DNA of 64,000 nucleotides, taken from assembly GCF_030718995.1 (NCBI RefSeq), contig NZ_CP132204.1, positions 62,001 to 126,000 of the forward strand, in the 5' to 3' direction. The stretch's first letter is position 1. The number at the start of each line of letters is the position of its first letter. Positions 14,920 to 23,695 of the stretch are shown here, piece by piece. A model generated the notes under the pieces. The model was given only the letters and a program-made list of their open reading frames with translations. It searched no databases and was not told where the DNA came from. The DNA is from Arthrobacter oryzae (GTDB taxonomy: Bacteria > Actinomycetota > Actinomycetes > Actinomycetales > Micrococcaceae). A program made the translations under genes and the position numbers.

Positions 14920-16236
14920 CTAGCCCTTTAGGTGACGCTTCGCTGTGGAAGAAAACATAGAGGATCGGCGCTTTTGCTGGACAGGTGCACAAACTAATTC
15001 GGCAATGGCCAGGCGCAGCCCGGACTCGGGGGCGGTTTCCAGCAAGAGGCTCCCGGACAACAGCGCCGCGTCGCTTGCTGCAGCGTCAGAGGGAAGGAAG
15101 GCGGCGATACCCTCCGCAGGCCCGTACCTTTCCCACGCATCCCGGAGCTGGCGTTCCGGAAAGCGTCCGGCGGCCGAAGCACGGACCTTGTTCAGGATCA
15201 CCCGCGGTGACGCCTGGGGAACCGCTGCCTCAAGCTCGGAAAGACCCCGGACGAGCCGGGGCACGCCGATGGAGTCGGCCGAACCCACGGCATAGACAGT
15301 GTCCGCGACTTCGAGGCTCCTGAGGGTGGCGGCGTTCCTTCGTGGAGCCATGGTGTCAAAGCTGAGCTCTTCGTCTGCCTCCAGGCAGAATCCGGTATCC
15401 ACAACGACGTAGTCCGCAACCTCACGTGCTTTCTCAAAAACCACACCGAGGGCCGACGCACGCAACTCGGTCCACCGGTCCGCGCGCGTGATCCCGGTAA
15501 GCACCCTGAGCGTTCCCGATTTGAGGGCGACGGGCGTCGCAACCTTCAGCAACGCGCCGGCGTCGAGTTGCCCGAGATCGGCCAGCCGGCAGGCCTGGGC
15601 CAGACCTGCGGATTCGTCCAACAGCCCCAGCAGTCCCGCCACGCTTGCTCCGTAGCTGTCAGCGTCGACCAGGAGCACTGAGTTGCCCGCGGCGGCCAGT
15701 TCACCGGCCATGTTGGCGGCCACCAACGTCCGGCCGGGAGAGCCTGCGGGACCCCAGACGCTGATGATCTGTCCGGTACCGGCCGGCTCCGCCGGGACGT
15801 CATCCTCTTCACGTTCACCCGGCAGGGTCCGGATGGCTGCACCCGTGTCTGCAAAGCCGCTGCCCCCTGCCTGAAGCGACCCGGGACGGGCCCACTGGGC
15901 AACCGCGCCCGAGATCCTGGCCGCGAGTGCCGCCGAGTCCACGCCGGCCGGGGCAACCGTCACGCCGATCGCCGTCAGCCTCGCCGTTTCGGTTGAGCTA
16001 TCCGTCAACGCAACGATCACGACGCCCACGGCGGTGAGTCGATCGACCAGCGAAGCAGTCAGCTCGTCGCTCCCTTCCGCGACGACGGCTGCCCGGGCAA
16101 GACCGCTCTGGCAGGCGGCCAGGAGCTCAGTCAGTTCGGAGCACCTCCTCACCACCGTGACCGGTCCATGAAGACGTTCCAGGCCTCCCACCAGGTCCTC
16201 CCGGGATTGCCCCACCGTGACCACCGGAATGCTCAT
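14920..16236 (-). CDS. CpaE/MinD-like ATPase with atypical P-loop
   Basis: A 438-aa protein with a receiver-like N-terminal domain (about 1-115), a linker, and a ParA/MinD-fold domain from about 155. The P-loop at 162-170 reads GPAGSPGRT: the normal Lys-Thr is replaced by Arg-Thr and the deviant Walker A signature Lys is absent. The other ParA elements VLLVDADSYG and DYVVVDTGF are present. Such CpaE-like proteins usually help localise Tad pili, but no Tad ATPase, TadB/C or pilin gene is nearby. Its only evident partner is the SAF-domain protein upstream, whose end overlaps this start by 4 bases (ATGA). Role unproven. Confidence 0.75.
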   Translation of the reverse strand: MSIPVVTVGQSREDLVGGLERLHGPVTVVRRCSELTELLAACQSGLARAAVVAEGSDELTASLVDRLTAVGVVIVALTDSSTETARLTAIGVTVAPAGVDSAALAARISGAVAQWARPGSLQAGGSGFADTGAAIRTLPGEREEDDVPAEPAGTGQIISVWGPAGSPGRTLVAANMAGELAAAGNSVLLVDADSYGASVAGLLGLLDESAGLAQACRLADLGQLDAGALLKVATPVALKSGTLRVLTGITRADRWTELRASALGVVFEKAREVADYVVVDTGFCLEADEELSFDTMAPRRNAATLRSLEVADTVYAVGSADSIGVPRLVRGLSELEAAVPQASPRVILNKVRASAAGRFPERQLRDAWERYGPAEGIAAFLPSDAAASDAALLSGSLLLETAPESGLRLAIAELVCAPVQQKRRSSMFSSTAKRHLKG

Positions 16237-16877
16237 GGTGTTCCGCCGCCCGGGTTCCAGACCACGGAGATCTTGGCCTTGTTCGCCTGGGCACCCAGCA
16301 GTCTGGGCATCTGCTCGTCCGTGACAAGCACCATGACCACCGTGGACCGCGAAGATCCGAGTGTGGTCGAACCCGGGGTAACTTCCGCGATCTCGGCTCC
16401 CGGAAGCAGCAGCGTCGGCTCACTGAACCCGTTGCGGGCATCCGGCAGCGCCACCCAGGCATCCACCCGCGAACCGGCGGCCGCCTGCTCCGGCAGGGCC
16501 TCGTCGATAGTGATGGCTACCGGTTTGCGGTCCAGGGAGTCGGGCTTGCCAAGGCTGTCCCTTGGCACCAGCTGGTCCGGGCCAATTCTCTGGACTGCAA
16601 CCATGCCTTCGGGAAGTCCGGCCTCAGCGGTGACGTAGTGCGGTTCGACGTCGCCGAGCCTGACTTTCACCCGGTTAACGTTCTCCGGGGTGAGTTTCTC
16701 CCCTACGGCAATCGGTCCTTTGGCCGCGAACACCTCGGTAGTCCGGTCGGCGGCACCGACCAGCGTCACAACGCCGGCAACGGAAGCCAGGACCAGCAGG
16801 AATCCGAGCAAAAGCCGCGGATCCTTCCAAGACGGCTTCTTCAGCCTGCTTGCCGTCGTCGTCGCTGCTCCACTCAC
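16233..16877 (-). CDS. SAF-domain membrane-anchored protein, CpaB-like
   Basis: A 214-aa protein with a basic cytosolic N-terminus, one membrane segment at about 22-43 (LLLGFLLVLASVAGVVTLV), then an extracytoplasmic SAF domain (about 50-110: AAKGPIAVGEKLTPENV, then GLPEGMVAVQRIGPDQLVPRDSL). SAF domains occur in the CpaB/FlgA pilus and flagellar assembly proteins. The GTG start at 16877 has GGGGGAG upstream. It is cotranscribed with the CpaE-like ATPase. The pair looks like a remnant or minimal Tad-type module; function is inferred only from the domain. Confidence 0.75.
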   Translation of the reverse strand: MSGAATTTASRLKKPSWKDPRLLLGFLLVLASVAGVVTLVGAADRTTEVFAAKGPIAVGEKLTPENVNRVKVRLGDVEPHYVTAEAGLPEGMVAVQRIGPDQLVPRDSLGKPDSLDRKPVAITIDEALPEQAAAGSRVDAWVALPDARNGFSEPTLLLPGAEIAEVTPGSTTLGSSRSTVVMVLVTDEQMPRLLGAQANKAKISVVWNPGGGTP

Positions 16878-16967
16878 GTACCGCTCCCCCCTCGGTGCCG
16901 ACGGAACTCGTTTACGCGCCGGGCTCCCTCATTCTTACGGCAAAACGGCCGGACCGAAAGTCACAGC

Positions 16968-16986
16968 ATCAAACAACACCAAACTG
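16968..16986 (+). promoter_or_regulatory. Direct-repeat element upstream of the BldC-like gene (copy 1 of 2)
   Basis: ATCAAACAACACCAAACTG consists of two 7-mers, ATCAAAC at 16968 and ACCAAAC at 16978, spaced exactly 10 bp apart. The identical 19-mer recurs at 18008-18026. It ends 44 bases before the start codon of the small HTH gene. Same-face direct repeats fit head-to-tail binding as known for BldC-type proteins. Confidence 0.5.
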
Positions 16987-17030
16987 TGGATAACCCCGTC
17001 ATTCGACAACAATGGTGGCAAAATAGAAGC

Positions 17031-17246
17031 ATGCCCCGCTTCCTCACCCTCGCAGACGTAGCCGAACAACTGCAGATCAACTCCCCGGCGGCCTATGCGC
17101 TCGTGCGAAGCGGCGAACTGAAGGCCATCCAGGTGGGCGGACGCGGACAATGGCGTGTTGAAGAAAAGATGCTGGAACAGTACATCGAAGAGCGTTACGC
17201 CGAGGCAGACCGCGTGATCCAGGAAGCAAAGTCCAAGTCGGTCTGA
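17031..17246 (+). CDS. BldC-like/excisionase-family helix-turn-helix protein
   Basis: A 71-aa single-domain winged-helix protein of the HTH_17 (MerR-like) fold. It begins FLTLADVAEQLQIN, with the recognition part SPAAYALVRSGELKAIQVG and the wing GRGQWRVEEKMLEQYIEERY, ending in an acidic/basic helix. No effector domain is present, as in BldC and phage excisionases; there is no phage gene nearby, so a chromosomal regulator is more likely. ATG at 17031 is the first codon giving this domain; no strong ribosome site is visible. The same direct-repeat element occurs before this gene and before the LysM gene at 18053, suggesting autoregulation plus one target. Confidence 0.85.
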   Translation: MPRFLTLADVAEQLQINSPAAYALVRSGELKAIQVGGRGQWRVEEKMLEQYIEERYAEADRVIQEAKSKSV

Positions 17247-17321
17247 GGCAGTCTCGCCACGTAAGTCCCTCTGGTTGGTGACAACCGGGCCGGCGACGGC
17301 GCGTGTGCACCCCGAATGCTG

Positions 17322-17894
17322 TCAGAACTCCGAGCCGCGGACGGACCGCAGGGCACCGAGCGAGGAAAAGGGCACGGACGCGACCTGGCTGACATTGGCG
17401 GCGCGACGGACTTCTCCCGGCCGGGTAAGGGCCAGATCGAAGTAGTCCCGGCCCACCCGATCGATGACGCCGTTCAGTCCTGCCGCTTCTTGTGTGGCGC
17501 CTCCAAGGGTTACCGCCACATCAGCCCTGTCACGCGCCAAGCCACGAAGTGCGCTGGCCAGCCCCAGTTTCCGCCTCACTGATGACGGCTCCGCCATAGC
17601 GAACCGCCCCAGGCCGTTGTATCGGGACACGGATGCAAATGGAATCAGCACCTGGTGACGATGGTCGTTGAGCACAAGGCTCTCTGCTCCCACATGGCCA
17701 AGCGTCCCCTCAAACACGGTTCCCGATCCCAGGTGGACAGCCACTATGAGGCCCATGGATGCGCGCAGCCTGTCCGCCAACCCCATACCCGCGACGTCCG
17801 CCCGCGACCGCTCGGCGATTTCCGACTCAAGCTCCAGCCGGTCCACGGAGGCCATCTGCGCCTCCATGTCTTCAAACAATGCATCCCAACGCAT
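17322..17894 (-). CDS. Conserved hypothetical protein, possible Sm-like beta-barrels
   Basis: A 190-aa soluble protein. The N-terminus is an acidic helix (FEDMEAQMASVDRLELESEIAERSRADVAG). A strand-rich part follows (LIVAVHLGSGTVFEGTLGHVGAESLVLND, then VLIPFASVSRYNG), and a second copy of this pattern appears at the C-terminus (VAVTLGGATQEAAGLNGVIDRVGRDYFDLAL, then VASVPFSSLGAL). This duplicated strand pattern resembles two small beta-barrels of the Sm/LSm kind. Related actinobacterial proteins have been labelled Fis-family regulators, but I see no Fis helix-turn-helix. It is single and convergent with the BldC-like gene. Function unknown. Confidence 0.7.
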   Translation of the reverse strand: MRWDALFEDMEAQMASVDRLELESEIAERSRADVAGMGLADRLRASMGLIVAVHLGSGTVFEGTLGHVGAESLVLNDHRHQVLIPFASVSRYNGLGRFAMAEPSSVRRKLGLASALRGLARDRADVAVTLGGATQEAAGLNGVIDRVGRDYFDLALTRPGEVRRAANVSQVASVPFSSLGALRSVRGSEF

Positions 17895-17987
17895 GCCGCA
17901 AATCTAGGCCCGCGCCCTGCCAGGGTCAATTCGCGCACCGTCGCCGGGGGATAAAAACAATTTACTGGACAAAATTCTGAAGGTGGG

Positions 17988-18034
17988 GTCAAACTTGATC
18001 TAGATGTATCAAACAACACCAAACTGCATCAAAC
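17988..18034 (+). promoter_or_regulatory. Phased direct-repeat array upstream of the LysM gene (copy 2 of 2)
   Basis: Seven-mers GTCAAAC (17988), ATCAAAC (18008), ACCAAAC (18018) and ATCAAAC (18028) lie at exact 10- or 20-bp steps. The stretch 18008-18026 is identical to 16968-16986. It ends 18 bases before the LysM gene ATG, so a protein bound here could block initiation. The whole upstream stretch is AT-richer than its surroundings. Confidence 0.5.
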
Positions 18035-18052
18035 GGTCATAAGGACGGGGTC

Positions 18053-18817
18053 ATGGACGTTTCACGCGACAGGTTGCTCGGCTCGGACGCAACGCTGGCA
18101 GTGGCAATTCTTCTTCTCGGCACTTTCCTGGCGGCAACGGGGGCGTCGCAAGTGGAGCGCTGGCAACGGTCCTCTGCGCGGGCGCAGTCGTTGGACGTCG
18201 AAGACCTCCTCGGCTTTGTCGCCAACACAACAGGGCTCATCATTGTGGCCTGGTGGATTTTGTCGATGTTGATCGCGCTGGCGTCCGCCGCTCTTGAGCG
18301 GGCGGGCAACAGACGGGCGGCGGAAATCACCGGAAAGTTCAGCCCGGTTTTCATGCGCCGGCTCGCCCTGGCCGCAGTCGGACTGCAGCTCCTTGGCGCA
18401 CCGCTTGCCCATGCCGCTCCGGAGACTACAGACCCGCGATGGGGTCCGACATCTGCCCCGGCCGTTGCAGCGGATTGGGCACCCACGGATCAGGCAGCTC
18501 CGAGGGCCACTCCGGGCCCCGGCGGAATCGATCCAGGGTGGAAGCCGAATGCCCCCGTCGTGAGCCCGGGGCCGTTGGCCGCACACCCCGCGAGGTCGGC
18601 CCGCCAGCAGCCCATTGACGAAACCGGGACCGTCACCGTGATGGCCGGGGACTCGCTCTGGAGCATTGCGGCAAGGCACCTGGGCGGCTCCTCCGCCTCT
18701 GACCTGGACATCGCAGTGGCGTGGCCCCGCTGGTATGAGGCCAACCGGGCTGTCATAGGAGACAACCCTGGCCTCCTCCTGCCGGGACAAGTCCTTAAGC
18801 CGCCGTCCACGACCTGA
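18053..18817 (+). CDS. LysM-domain membrane protein
   Basis: A 254-aa envelope protein. Three hydrophobic segments lie at about 12-30 (LAVAILLLGTFLAATGA), 58-80 (GLIIVAWWILSMLIALASAA) and 103-121 (LALAAVGLQLLGAPLAHA). A Pro/Ala-rich extracytoplasmic linker follows, then a C-terminal LysM domain at about 192-250 (TVTVMAGDSLWSIAARHLGG, then NRAVIGDNPGLLLPGQVL), which binds peptidoglycan glycan chains. ATG at 18053 directly follows the phased direct-repeat array. The gene lies 57 bases ahead of the Rv3235-like gene and is probably cotranscribed. It may act in cell-wall or division control; that is inference. Confidence 0.85.
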   Translation: MDVSRDRLLGSDATLAVAILLLGTFLAATGASQVERWQRSSARAQSLDVEDLLGFVANTTGLIIVAWWILSMLIALASAALERAGNRRAAEITGKFSPVFMRRLALAAVGLQLLGAPLAHAAPETTDPRWGPTSAPAVAADWAPTDQAAPRATPGPGGIDPGWKPNAPVVSPGPLAAHPARSARQQPIDETGTVTVMAGDSLWSIAARHLGGSSASDLDIAVAWPRWYEANRAVIGDNPGLLLPGQVLKPPSTT

Positions 18818-18874
18818 ACCCGCAGCCTGCAACCCGCAATTTTCAGAAATCCGATCTCAATCAGAGGAAACGTC

Positions 18875-19435
18875 ATGAGCGCATTGCATCTGGTCCCCTC
18901 ATCAGCGGCAGCGGAACGCCCCGCCCCCGGCCCTTCACCGGTCCGCAGGCTGGCAGCAGTCCCGGACGGGGCTACTCCTTCCCCGGAGCCGCCTCAGGCT
19001 TACGCTGCGCCGGCGTCCCGGCCCGCCGCCGCCCTACGTGAAGGCCGTGAAGCCCCTGAAGCCCGGCGCATCCTTCAGATGGCGGGCGAAAACAGGGAAG
19101 TCTGCGCGATCACACGAGGAACCGTGCAGGCCGCCGTCGAAGTCTTGGCCGGAACGCGTCCCATCCAGCAACTTTCACGCCGCCTTGACCAACACTGCCT
19201 GGCCTCGCTGCAGCACCGCGCCGCATTGACCCGCCGGCTTGCGGCAGGGTCCTCGCCAACAGCAGGACGCCTGCACAGGAATCCTGCCGTCCGGTCTGTC
19301 CGCGCCTGCGAAGTCGCCGACGGAATCTACGAGGCCAGCGCCGTCGTGGTGGATGAGCTGAGGGTCCGGGCAGTCGCCGTCAGGCTGGAACGCAGCAACC
19401 AGGTGTGGCGGATCACGGCGCTGGAGATCGGCTGA
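18875..19435 (+). CDS. Rv3235-family protein of unknown function
   Basis: A 186-aa soluble protein. The first 60 residues are Ala/Pro-rich and probably disordered. The C-terminal 120 residues form the conserved domain found in actinobacterial Rv3235-like proteins (RRILQMAGENREVCAITRGTVQAAVEVLAGTRP, then HRNPAVRSVRACEVADGIYEASAVVV and WRITALEIG). AGAGGAAA precedes the ATG. As in M. tuberculosis, it lies next to secA and is convergent with it. A strong terminator follows. No enzymatic motif is visible. Confidence 0.8.
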   Translation: MSALHLVPSSAAAERPAPGPSPVRRLAAVPDGATPSPEPPQAYAAPASRPAAALREGREAPEARRILQMAGENREVCAITRGTVQAAVEVLAGTRPIQQLSRRLDQHCLASLQHRAALTRRLAAGSSPTAGRLHRNPAVRSVRACEVADGIYEASAVVVDELRVRAVAVRLERSNQVWRITALEIG

Positions 19436-19510
19436 CTGGTGTCACGAAGGGCGCGGTCCCGCCACCCGGCCTTGCGTACAGGAGTGGGTCAGGAGTGTTC
19501 AGAAGCAGAT

Positions 19511-19550
19511 ACGCGTGAGGACCGGAACCTTGGTTCCGATCCTCACGCGT
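19511..19550. terminator. Bidirectional terminator between the Rv3235-like gene and secA
   Basis: A long hairpin: ACGCGTGAGGA (19511-19521) pairs with its complement at 19540-19550, and CGGAACC pairs with GGTTCCG inside, interrupted by a one-base internal loop. CTTTA follows on the plus strand. It sits between convergent genes. Confidence 0.85.
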
Positions 19551-19586
19551 CTTTACGGTGCTACCGCCCCGGCAGCCGTCAATTTC

Positions 19587-22328
19587 CTAGCGCTTTTTCT
19601 TCTTCGGAGCCGGCTTCCGGGCTCCGTCCTGGGCCGCCGCCTTCGCCGGATTGCCTGAACGTCCCGACGACCTGGCCTCAACGCGCGTCTGGCTGGCGCC
19701 GTCTTCGCCCGGTGCCGTGTACTGCAGCTGGGCAGGCTTTTCCGGAGCTTCCAGCCCGGCCGCCCGGATCTGCGGCTCATGGTGCTCCGTGTGTTCCCCG
19801 GCGCCGTCGGCAACCACAACGTCCTCCGCGCGAGTCACTTCGACCTCAAGGTTGAACAGGAAGCCCACACTTTCTTCGCGGATCGCCTCCATCATGGCCT
19901 GGAACATGATGAATCCCTCCCGCTGGTACTCCACGAGCGGATCACGCTGTGCCATGGCCCGCAGGCCGATACCTTCCTTCAGGTAGTCCATTTCGTAGAG
20001 ATGTTCCTGCCACTTCCGGCCGATCACGGACAGCACAACGCGGCGTTCCAGTTCGCGCATGCTCTCGGAGCCGATGGCCTGTTCCCTGGCCTGGTAGACC
20101 AGGCGGGCGTCGGAAAGAATCTCTTCCTTCAGGAAGTCCACTGTGATCCGGGATTTCCCGCCAGCTTCGTCGATGACGTCGTGGGATGTGACGCTCACGG
20201 GGTAAAGCGTCTTCAGGTTCGTCCAGAGCTGGTTGAAGTCCCAGTCGTCCCCGGTGCCTTCGGCCGTCGCTTCGTCAATGAGGGCCGTGATGGTGTCCTC
20301 CAGGAAGAACTGAACCTTCTCGTGGAGGTCGTCGCCCTCGAGGATGCGGCGGCGGTCCCCATAGATGGCTTCGCGCTGGCGGTTGAGGACGTCGTCGTAC
20401 TTGAGGACGTTCTTGCGCTGTTCCGCGTTGCGGCCTTCGACCTGGCCCTGGGCCGAGGCGATGGCCCTGGATACCAGCTTGGATTCCAGCGCGACGTCGT
20501 CCGGAACGGAACTGTTCATGAGCCGTTCGGCTGCGCCCGAATTGAAGAGGCGCATCAGGTCATCGGTCAAGGACAGGTAGAACCGGGACTCGCCGGGATC
20601 CCCCTGGCGTCCGGAACGTCCCCGGAGCTGGTTGTCGATGCGGCGGGACTCGTGGCGTTCGGTGCCCAGGACGTACAGGCCGCCCAGGTTCAGGACTTCC
20701 TCGTGCTCATCCTTGACAGCCTGTTTGGCCGCTTCGAAGGCCGCAGGCCACGCGGCCTCGTACTCTTCCGAGTTCTCCTCCGGATCCAGTCCCTTGGCCG
20801 CCAGCTCGGCTACCGCGGTGAATTCAGCGTTTCCGCCCAGCATGATGTCGGTGCCGCGACCGGCCATGTTCGTGGCTACGGTCACGGCGCCCTTACGGCC
20901 CGCCTGCGCGACGATCGCGGCTTCCCGGGCGTGGTTCTTCGCGTTCAGGACCTCGTGCCGGATGCCTTCCTTGGCCAGCAGCCGGGAGAGGTATTCGCTC
21001 TTTTCCACGCTGGTGGTTCCCACCAGGACCGGCTGGCCCTTTTCATGCCGTTCAGCAATGTCCTTGACGACGGCGTCGAACTTGACGGCCTCGTTCTTGT
21101 AGACGAGGTCCGACTGGTCGATGCGCTGCATGTCCCGGTTGGTGGGAATGGCCACCACTCCGAGCTTGTAGGTGCCCATGAACTCTGCGGCTTCGGTCTC
21201 CGCAGTACCCGTCATGCCGGAAAGCTTGTCGTACATACGGAAGTAGTTCTGCAGCGTCACCGTGGCGAGGGTCTGGTTCTCCGCCTTGATCTCGACGCCT
21301 TCCTTGGCCTCGATCGCCTGGTGCATGCCCTCGTTGTAGCGCCGACCCGCCAGGATGCGGCCCGTGTGCTCATCAACGATCAGCACTTCGCCGTCGAGGA
21401 TGACGTAGTCCTTGTCCCGCTTGAAGAGTTCCTTGGCCTTGATGGCGTTGTTAAGGAAGCCGATCAGCGGAGTGTTGGCCGACTCGTAGAGGTTGTGGAT
21501 GCCGAGGTAGTCCTCAACCTTCTCGATGCCTGCCTCGAGCACACCCACGGTGCGCTTCTTCTCGTCAACCTCGTAGTCTGTCTCGGGCTTGAGCCGCAGG
21601 ACCACTCTGGCGAACTCGCTGTACCAGCGGTTCGTGTCGCCCTGGGCCGGACCGGAAATGATGAGCGGGGTGCGGGCCTCGTCAATGAGGATGGAGTCAA
21701 CTTCGTCAACGATCGCGAAATGGTGGCCGCGCTGGACGAGTTCCGACTTGTCCCACGCCATGTTGTCGCGCAGGTAGTCGAAGCCGAATTCGTTGTTGGT
21801 GCCGTAAGTGATGTCTGCCGCGTACTGTTCGCGGCGCACAGCGGGGTCCTGGTTGGACAGGATGCAACCGCTGGTCAGGCCGAGGAAGCGGTAGACGCGG
21901 CCCATTAGGTCTGACTGGTATTCGGCGAGGTAGTCGTTCACGGTGATGACGTGGACGCCGTTGCCGGCGAGGGCGTTGAGGTAGGCCGGAGCAGTGGCCA
22001 CGAGCGTCTTGCCTTCACCGGTCTTCATTTCGGCGATGTTGCCGAGGTGCAGGGCGGCGCCACCCATCAGCTGGACGTCAAAGTGGCGCATTCCCAGTGT
22101 TCGTGAGGACGCTTCACGGACGGCGGCGAAGGCCTCCGGCAGGAGGTCATCCAACTTTTCGCCGTCTTGGTGGCGTCCCCGGAGCCGGTCGGTTTCTTCG
22201 CGCAGTTCGGCGTCCGTGAAGGTCTGGAAAGAGCTCTCCAGGGCATTGATGGAATCGGCATAGTTCCTCAGTTGCCTCAGGGTTTTTTTGTCACCCGTAC
22301 GGAGAAGTTTTTCGATAAGTGATGCCAC
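19587..22328 (-). CDS. secA: Preprotein translocase ATPase SecA
   Basis: Motor ATPase (913 aa) that pushes unfolded preproteins through SecYEG. Expected blocks occur in order: [20 protein letters not shown] (Walker A), [40 protein letters not shown] (Walker B/DEVD), the preprotein cross-linking region, [24 protein letters not shown] motif V and [19 protein letters not shown] (motif VI). The C-terminus ends in a basic KPAPKKKKR tail without the CxCx8CH zinc finger, as in many actinobacterial SecA1 proteins. The GTG start is at 22328. It lies downstream of hpf in the leftward block, the same neighbourhood as M. tuberculosis Rv3240c. Confidence 0.97.
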   Translation of the reverse strand: MASLIEKLLRTGDKKTLRQLRNYADSINALESSFQTFTDAELREETDRLRGRHQDGEKLDDLLPEAFAAVREASSRTLGMRHFDVQLMGGAALHLGNIAEMKTGEGKTLVATAPAYLNALAGNGVHVITVNDYLAEYQSDLMGRVYRFLGLTSGCILSNQDPAVRREQYAADITYGTNNEFGFDYLRDNMAWDKSELVQRGHHFAIVDEVDSILIDEARTPLIISGPAQGDTNRWYSEFARVVLRLKPETDYEVDEKKRTVGVLEAGIEKVEDYLGIHNLYESANTPLIGFLNNAIKAKELFKRDKDYVILDGEVLIVDEHTGRILAGRRYNEGMHQAIEAKEGVEIKAENQTLATVTLQNYFRMYDKLSGMTGTAETEAAEFMGTYKLGVVAIPTNRDMQRIDQSDLVYKNEAVKFDAVVKDIAERHEKGQPVLVGTTSVEKSEYLSRLLAKEGIRHEVLNAKNHAREAAIVAQAGRKGAVTVATNMAGRGTDIMLGGNAEFTAVAELAAKGLDPEENSEEYEAAWPAAFEAAKQAVKDEHEEVLNLGGLYVLGTERHESRRIDNQLRGRSGRQGDPGESRFYLSLTDDLMRLFNSGAAERLMNSSVPDDVALESKLVSRAIASAQGQVEGRNAEQRKNVLKYDDVLNRQREAIYGDRRRILEGDDLHEKVQFFLEDTITALIDEATAEGTGDDWDFNQLWTNLKTLYPVSVTSHDVIDEAGGKSRITVDFLKEEILSDARLVYQAREQAIGSESMRELERRVVLSVIGRKWQEHLYEMDYLKEGIGLRAMAQRDPLVEYQREGFIMFQAMMEAIREESVGFLFNLEVEVTRAEDVVVADGAGEHTEHHEPQIRAAGLEAPEKPAQLQYTAPGEDGASQTRVEARSSGRSGNPAKAAAQDGARKPAPKKKKR

Positions 22329-22398
22329 GTGAAGTTGCTCCCAGTCTCAAGCTGCCGAATTCTGGCGTGTTCAGTCTACGGGAGACACGCACGGCAAG

Positions 22399-23646
22399 TT
22401 ACGTCTGTTCCCTGAGAGCTGATAGTCCCGTTCCGCAGGCTGCGACTGCCTCGGCAAGGGACGGCGCCAGGTCCCCTGCGGGCGAAACGACCACCGCGTC
22501 GAGCCCCAGCCATTCGGCCATGAGGTGCAGTTCCGCGGCGAGTTCGACGGCGGTGTCCGCGGGCGCGTCCGGCTCGGCGTGCGCAGCCCTCGCCAGCAGT
22601 AGCCCGGCCGCCCTGTCAGCTTTGAGGTCCACGCGCGCCACGATGCTATCCCGCAGAAGGAAAGGCAGGACGTAATAACCGAACCGCCGTTTGGCCTCCG
22701 GGGTGTAGATCTCAATCCTGTAGTGGAAGCCGAATAGCTCTTCCAGCCGCCGGCGCTCGAAGACAAGCGAGTCAAAGGGGCTCAGCAGCGCCCGTCCGGT
22801 TGCCTTCCGGGGAAGCCGTGACTCGACGTGACGGTAGACCGGCCTGTTCCAGCCCCGGACCGAGACGTGTTCAAGGGTTCCGAGTTCAACCAGGTTCTCC
22901 ACCGCGATGGCGGCCGCCCGCAGGGGCGTGCGGAAGTAGTCCGAAAAACAGCGCACGGTGCCAATGCCGTGGGCCCGGGCCGCGGCGTCGATAAGCCGGT
23001 CCATCGCCGCCGCAGGGTCAGCGTGTGCCCCTCCCCCGCCGTCGAACGCTGAATAGACCTTGGCGGTGAGCGTATAGCGGCGCTCGAACTGTTCCGTCCG
23101 GGAGGAAGCCGAGACGAGCCCGTCTTCGAAGAGATGCTCCAGGACGCGTTTTACTGCGTTCCAGTTCCAGCCCCAGTTGTCCGTGCGGCGGTCCTCGACG
23201 TGCCCGATCCGTGCGGTGAGCTCGGCGGCGGTGAGGGGTCTTCCCTTCGCGAGCTCGTCAAGGATCCTGGCGGCGACGCCGGTCCGCAGCTCCGGGTCCA
23301 TGCCTGCTGCGCCGACCCATTTCCGGTTCTGCCACAGCAGCAGGTCCGGAAAGTGGTCCGGCCGGATAAAGCTGGCTTCGTGTGCCCAGTACTCAGTCAT
23401 CCTGCGCGGATGCGTGGAGGCCATCCGATGCAAAATGGCGCGGTCGTAGTTTCCGAGCCGGGAAAAGAACGGCAGGTAGTGGCTGCGGGCGAGCACGTTG
23501 ACTGAATCGATCTGCACCAGGTGGAGCCGGTCAAAGGTCCGGCCCACCGCCCGTGCAGTCACGGGTCCGGCGGGCCGTCCTTTGTCCAATCCCTGGGCTG
23601 CCAATGCGATCCGCCGTGCCTGCTCGAGGCTCAGCGATGCGCCCAT
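22399..23646 (-). CDS. YcaQ/AlkZ-family DNA glycosylase (HTH_42)
   Basis: A 415-aa protein of the winged-helix family that includes AlkZ and YcaQ, which excise bulky alkyl adducts and unhook interstrand cross-links. The catalytic segment LHLVQIDSVNVLARSHYLPFFSRLG carries QID at 45-47, that is the QxD motif of the YcaQ branch rather than QxQ of AlkZ. Further family blocks are YWAHEASFIRP, NWNAVKRVLEHLFEDGLV and LLSPFDSLVFERRRLEELFGF. In the M. tuberculosis arrangement secA and hpf are neighbours, so this gene appears inserted between them in this lineage. Substrate not determinable. Confidence 0.88.
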   Translation of the reverse strand: MGASLSLEQARRIALAAQGLDKGRPAGPVTARAVGRTFDRLHLVQIDSVNVLARSHYLPFFSRLGNYDRAILHRMASTHPRRMTEYWAHEASFIRPDHFPDLLLWQNRKWVGAAGMDPELRTGVAARILDELAKGRPLTAAELTARIGHVEDRRTDNWGWNWNAVKRVLEHLFEDGLVSASSRTEQFERRYTLTAKVYSAFDGGGGAHADPAAAMDRLIDAAARAHGIGTVRCFSDYFRTPLRAAAIAVENLVELGTLEHVSVRGWNRPVYRHVESRLPRKATGRALLSPFDSLVFERRRLEELFGFHYRIEIYTPEAKRRFGYYVLPFLLRDSIVARVDLKADRAAGLLLARAAHAEPDAPADTAVELAAELHLMAEWLGLDAVVVSPAGDLAPSLAEAVAACGTGLSALREQT

Positions 23647-23695
23647 GTCAGTCCTTCCTTTGGCTGGTCAACACCAGCTTAGGCGGACGCGCGGC

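Noticed and set aside
17031..17246. Phage excisionase or integrated element
   Set aside because: The HTH type occurs in excisionases, but no integrase, attachment-site repeat or phage gene is nearby, and the shared direct repeats flank ordinary chromosomal genes.
19779..21908. 709-aa open frame on the plus strand opposite secA
   Set aside because: It mirrors the secA coding frame exactly, a usual effect of high-GC third positions. It has no ribosome site and no recognisable domain.
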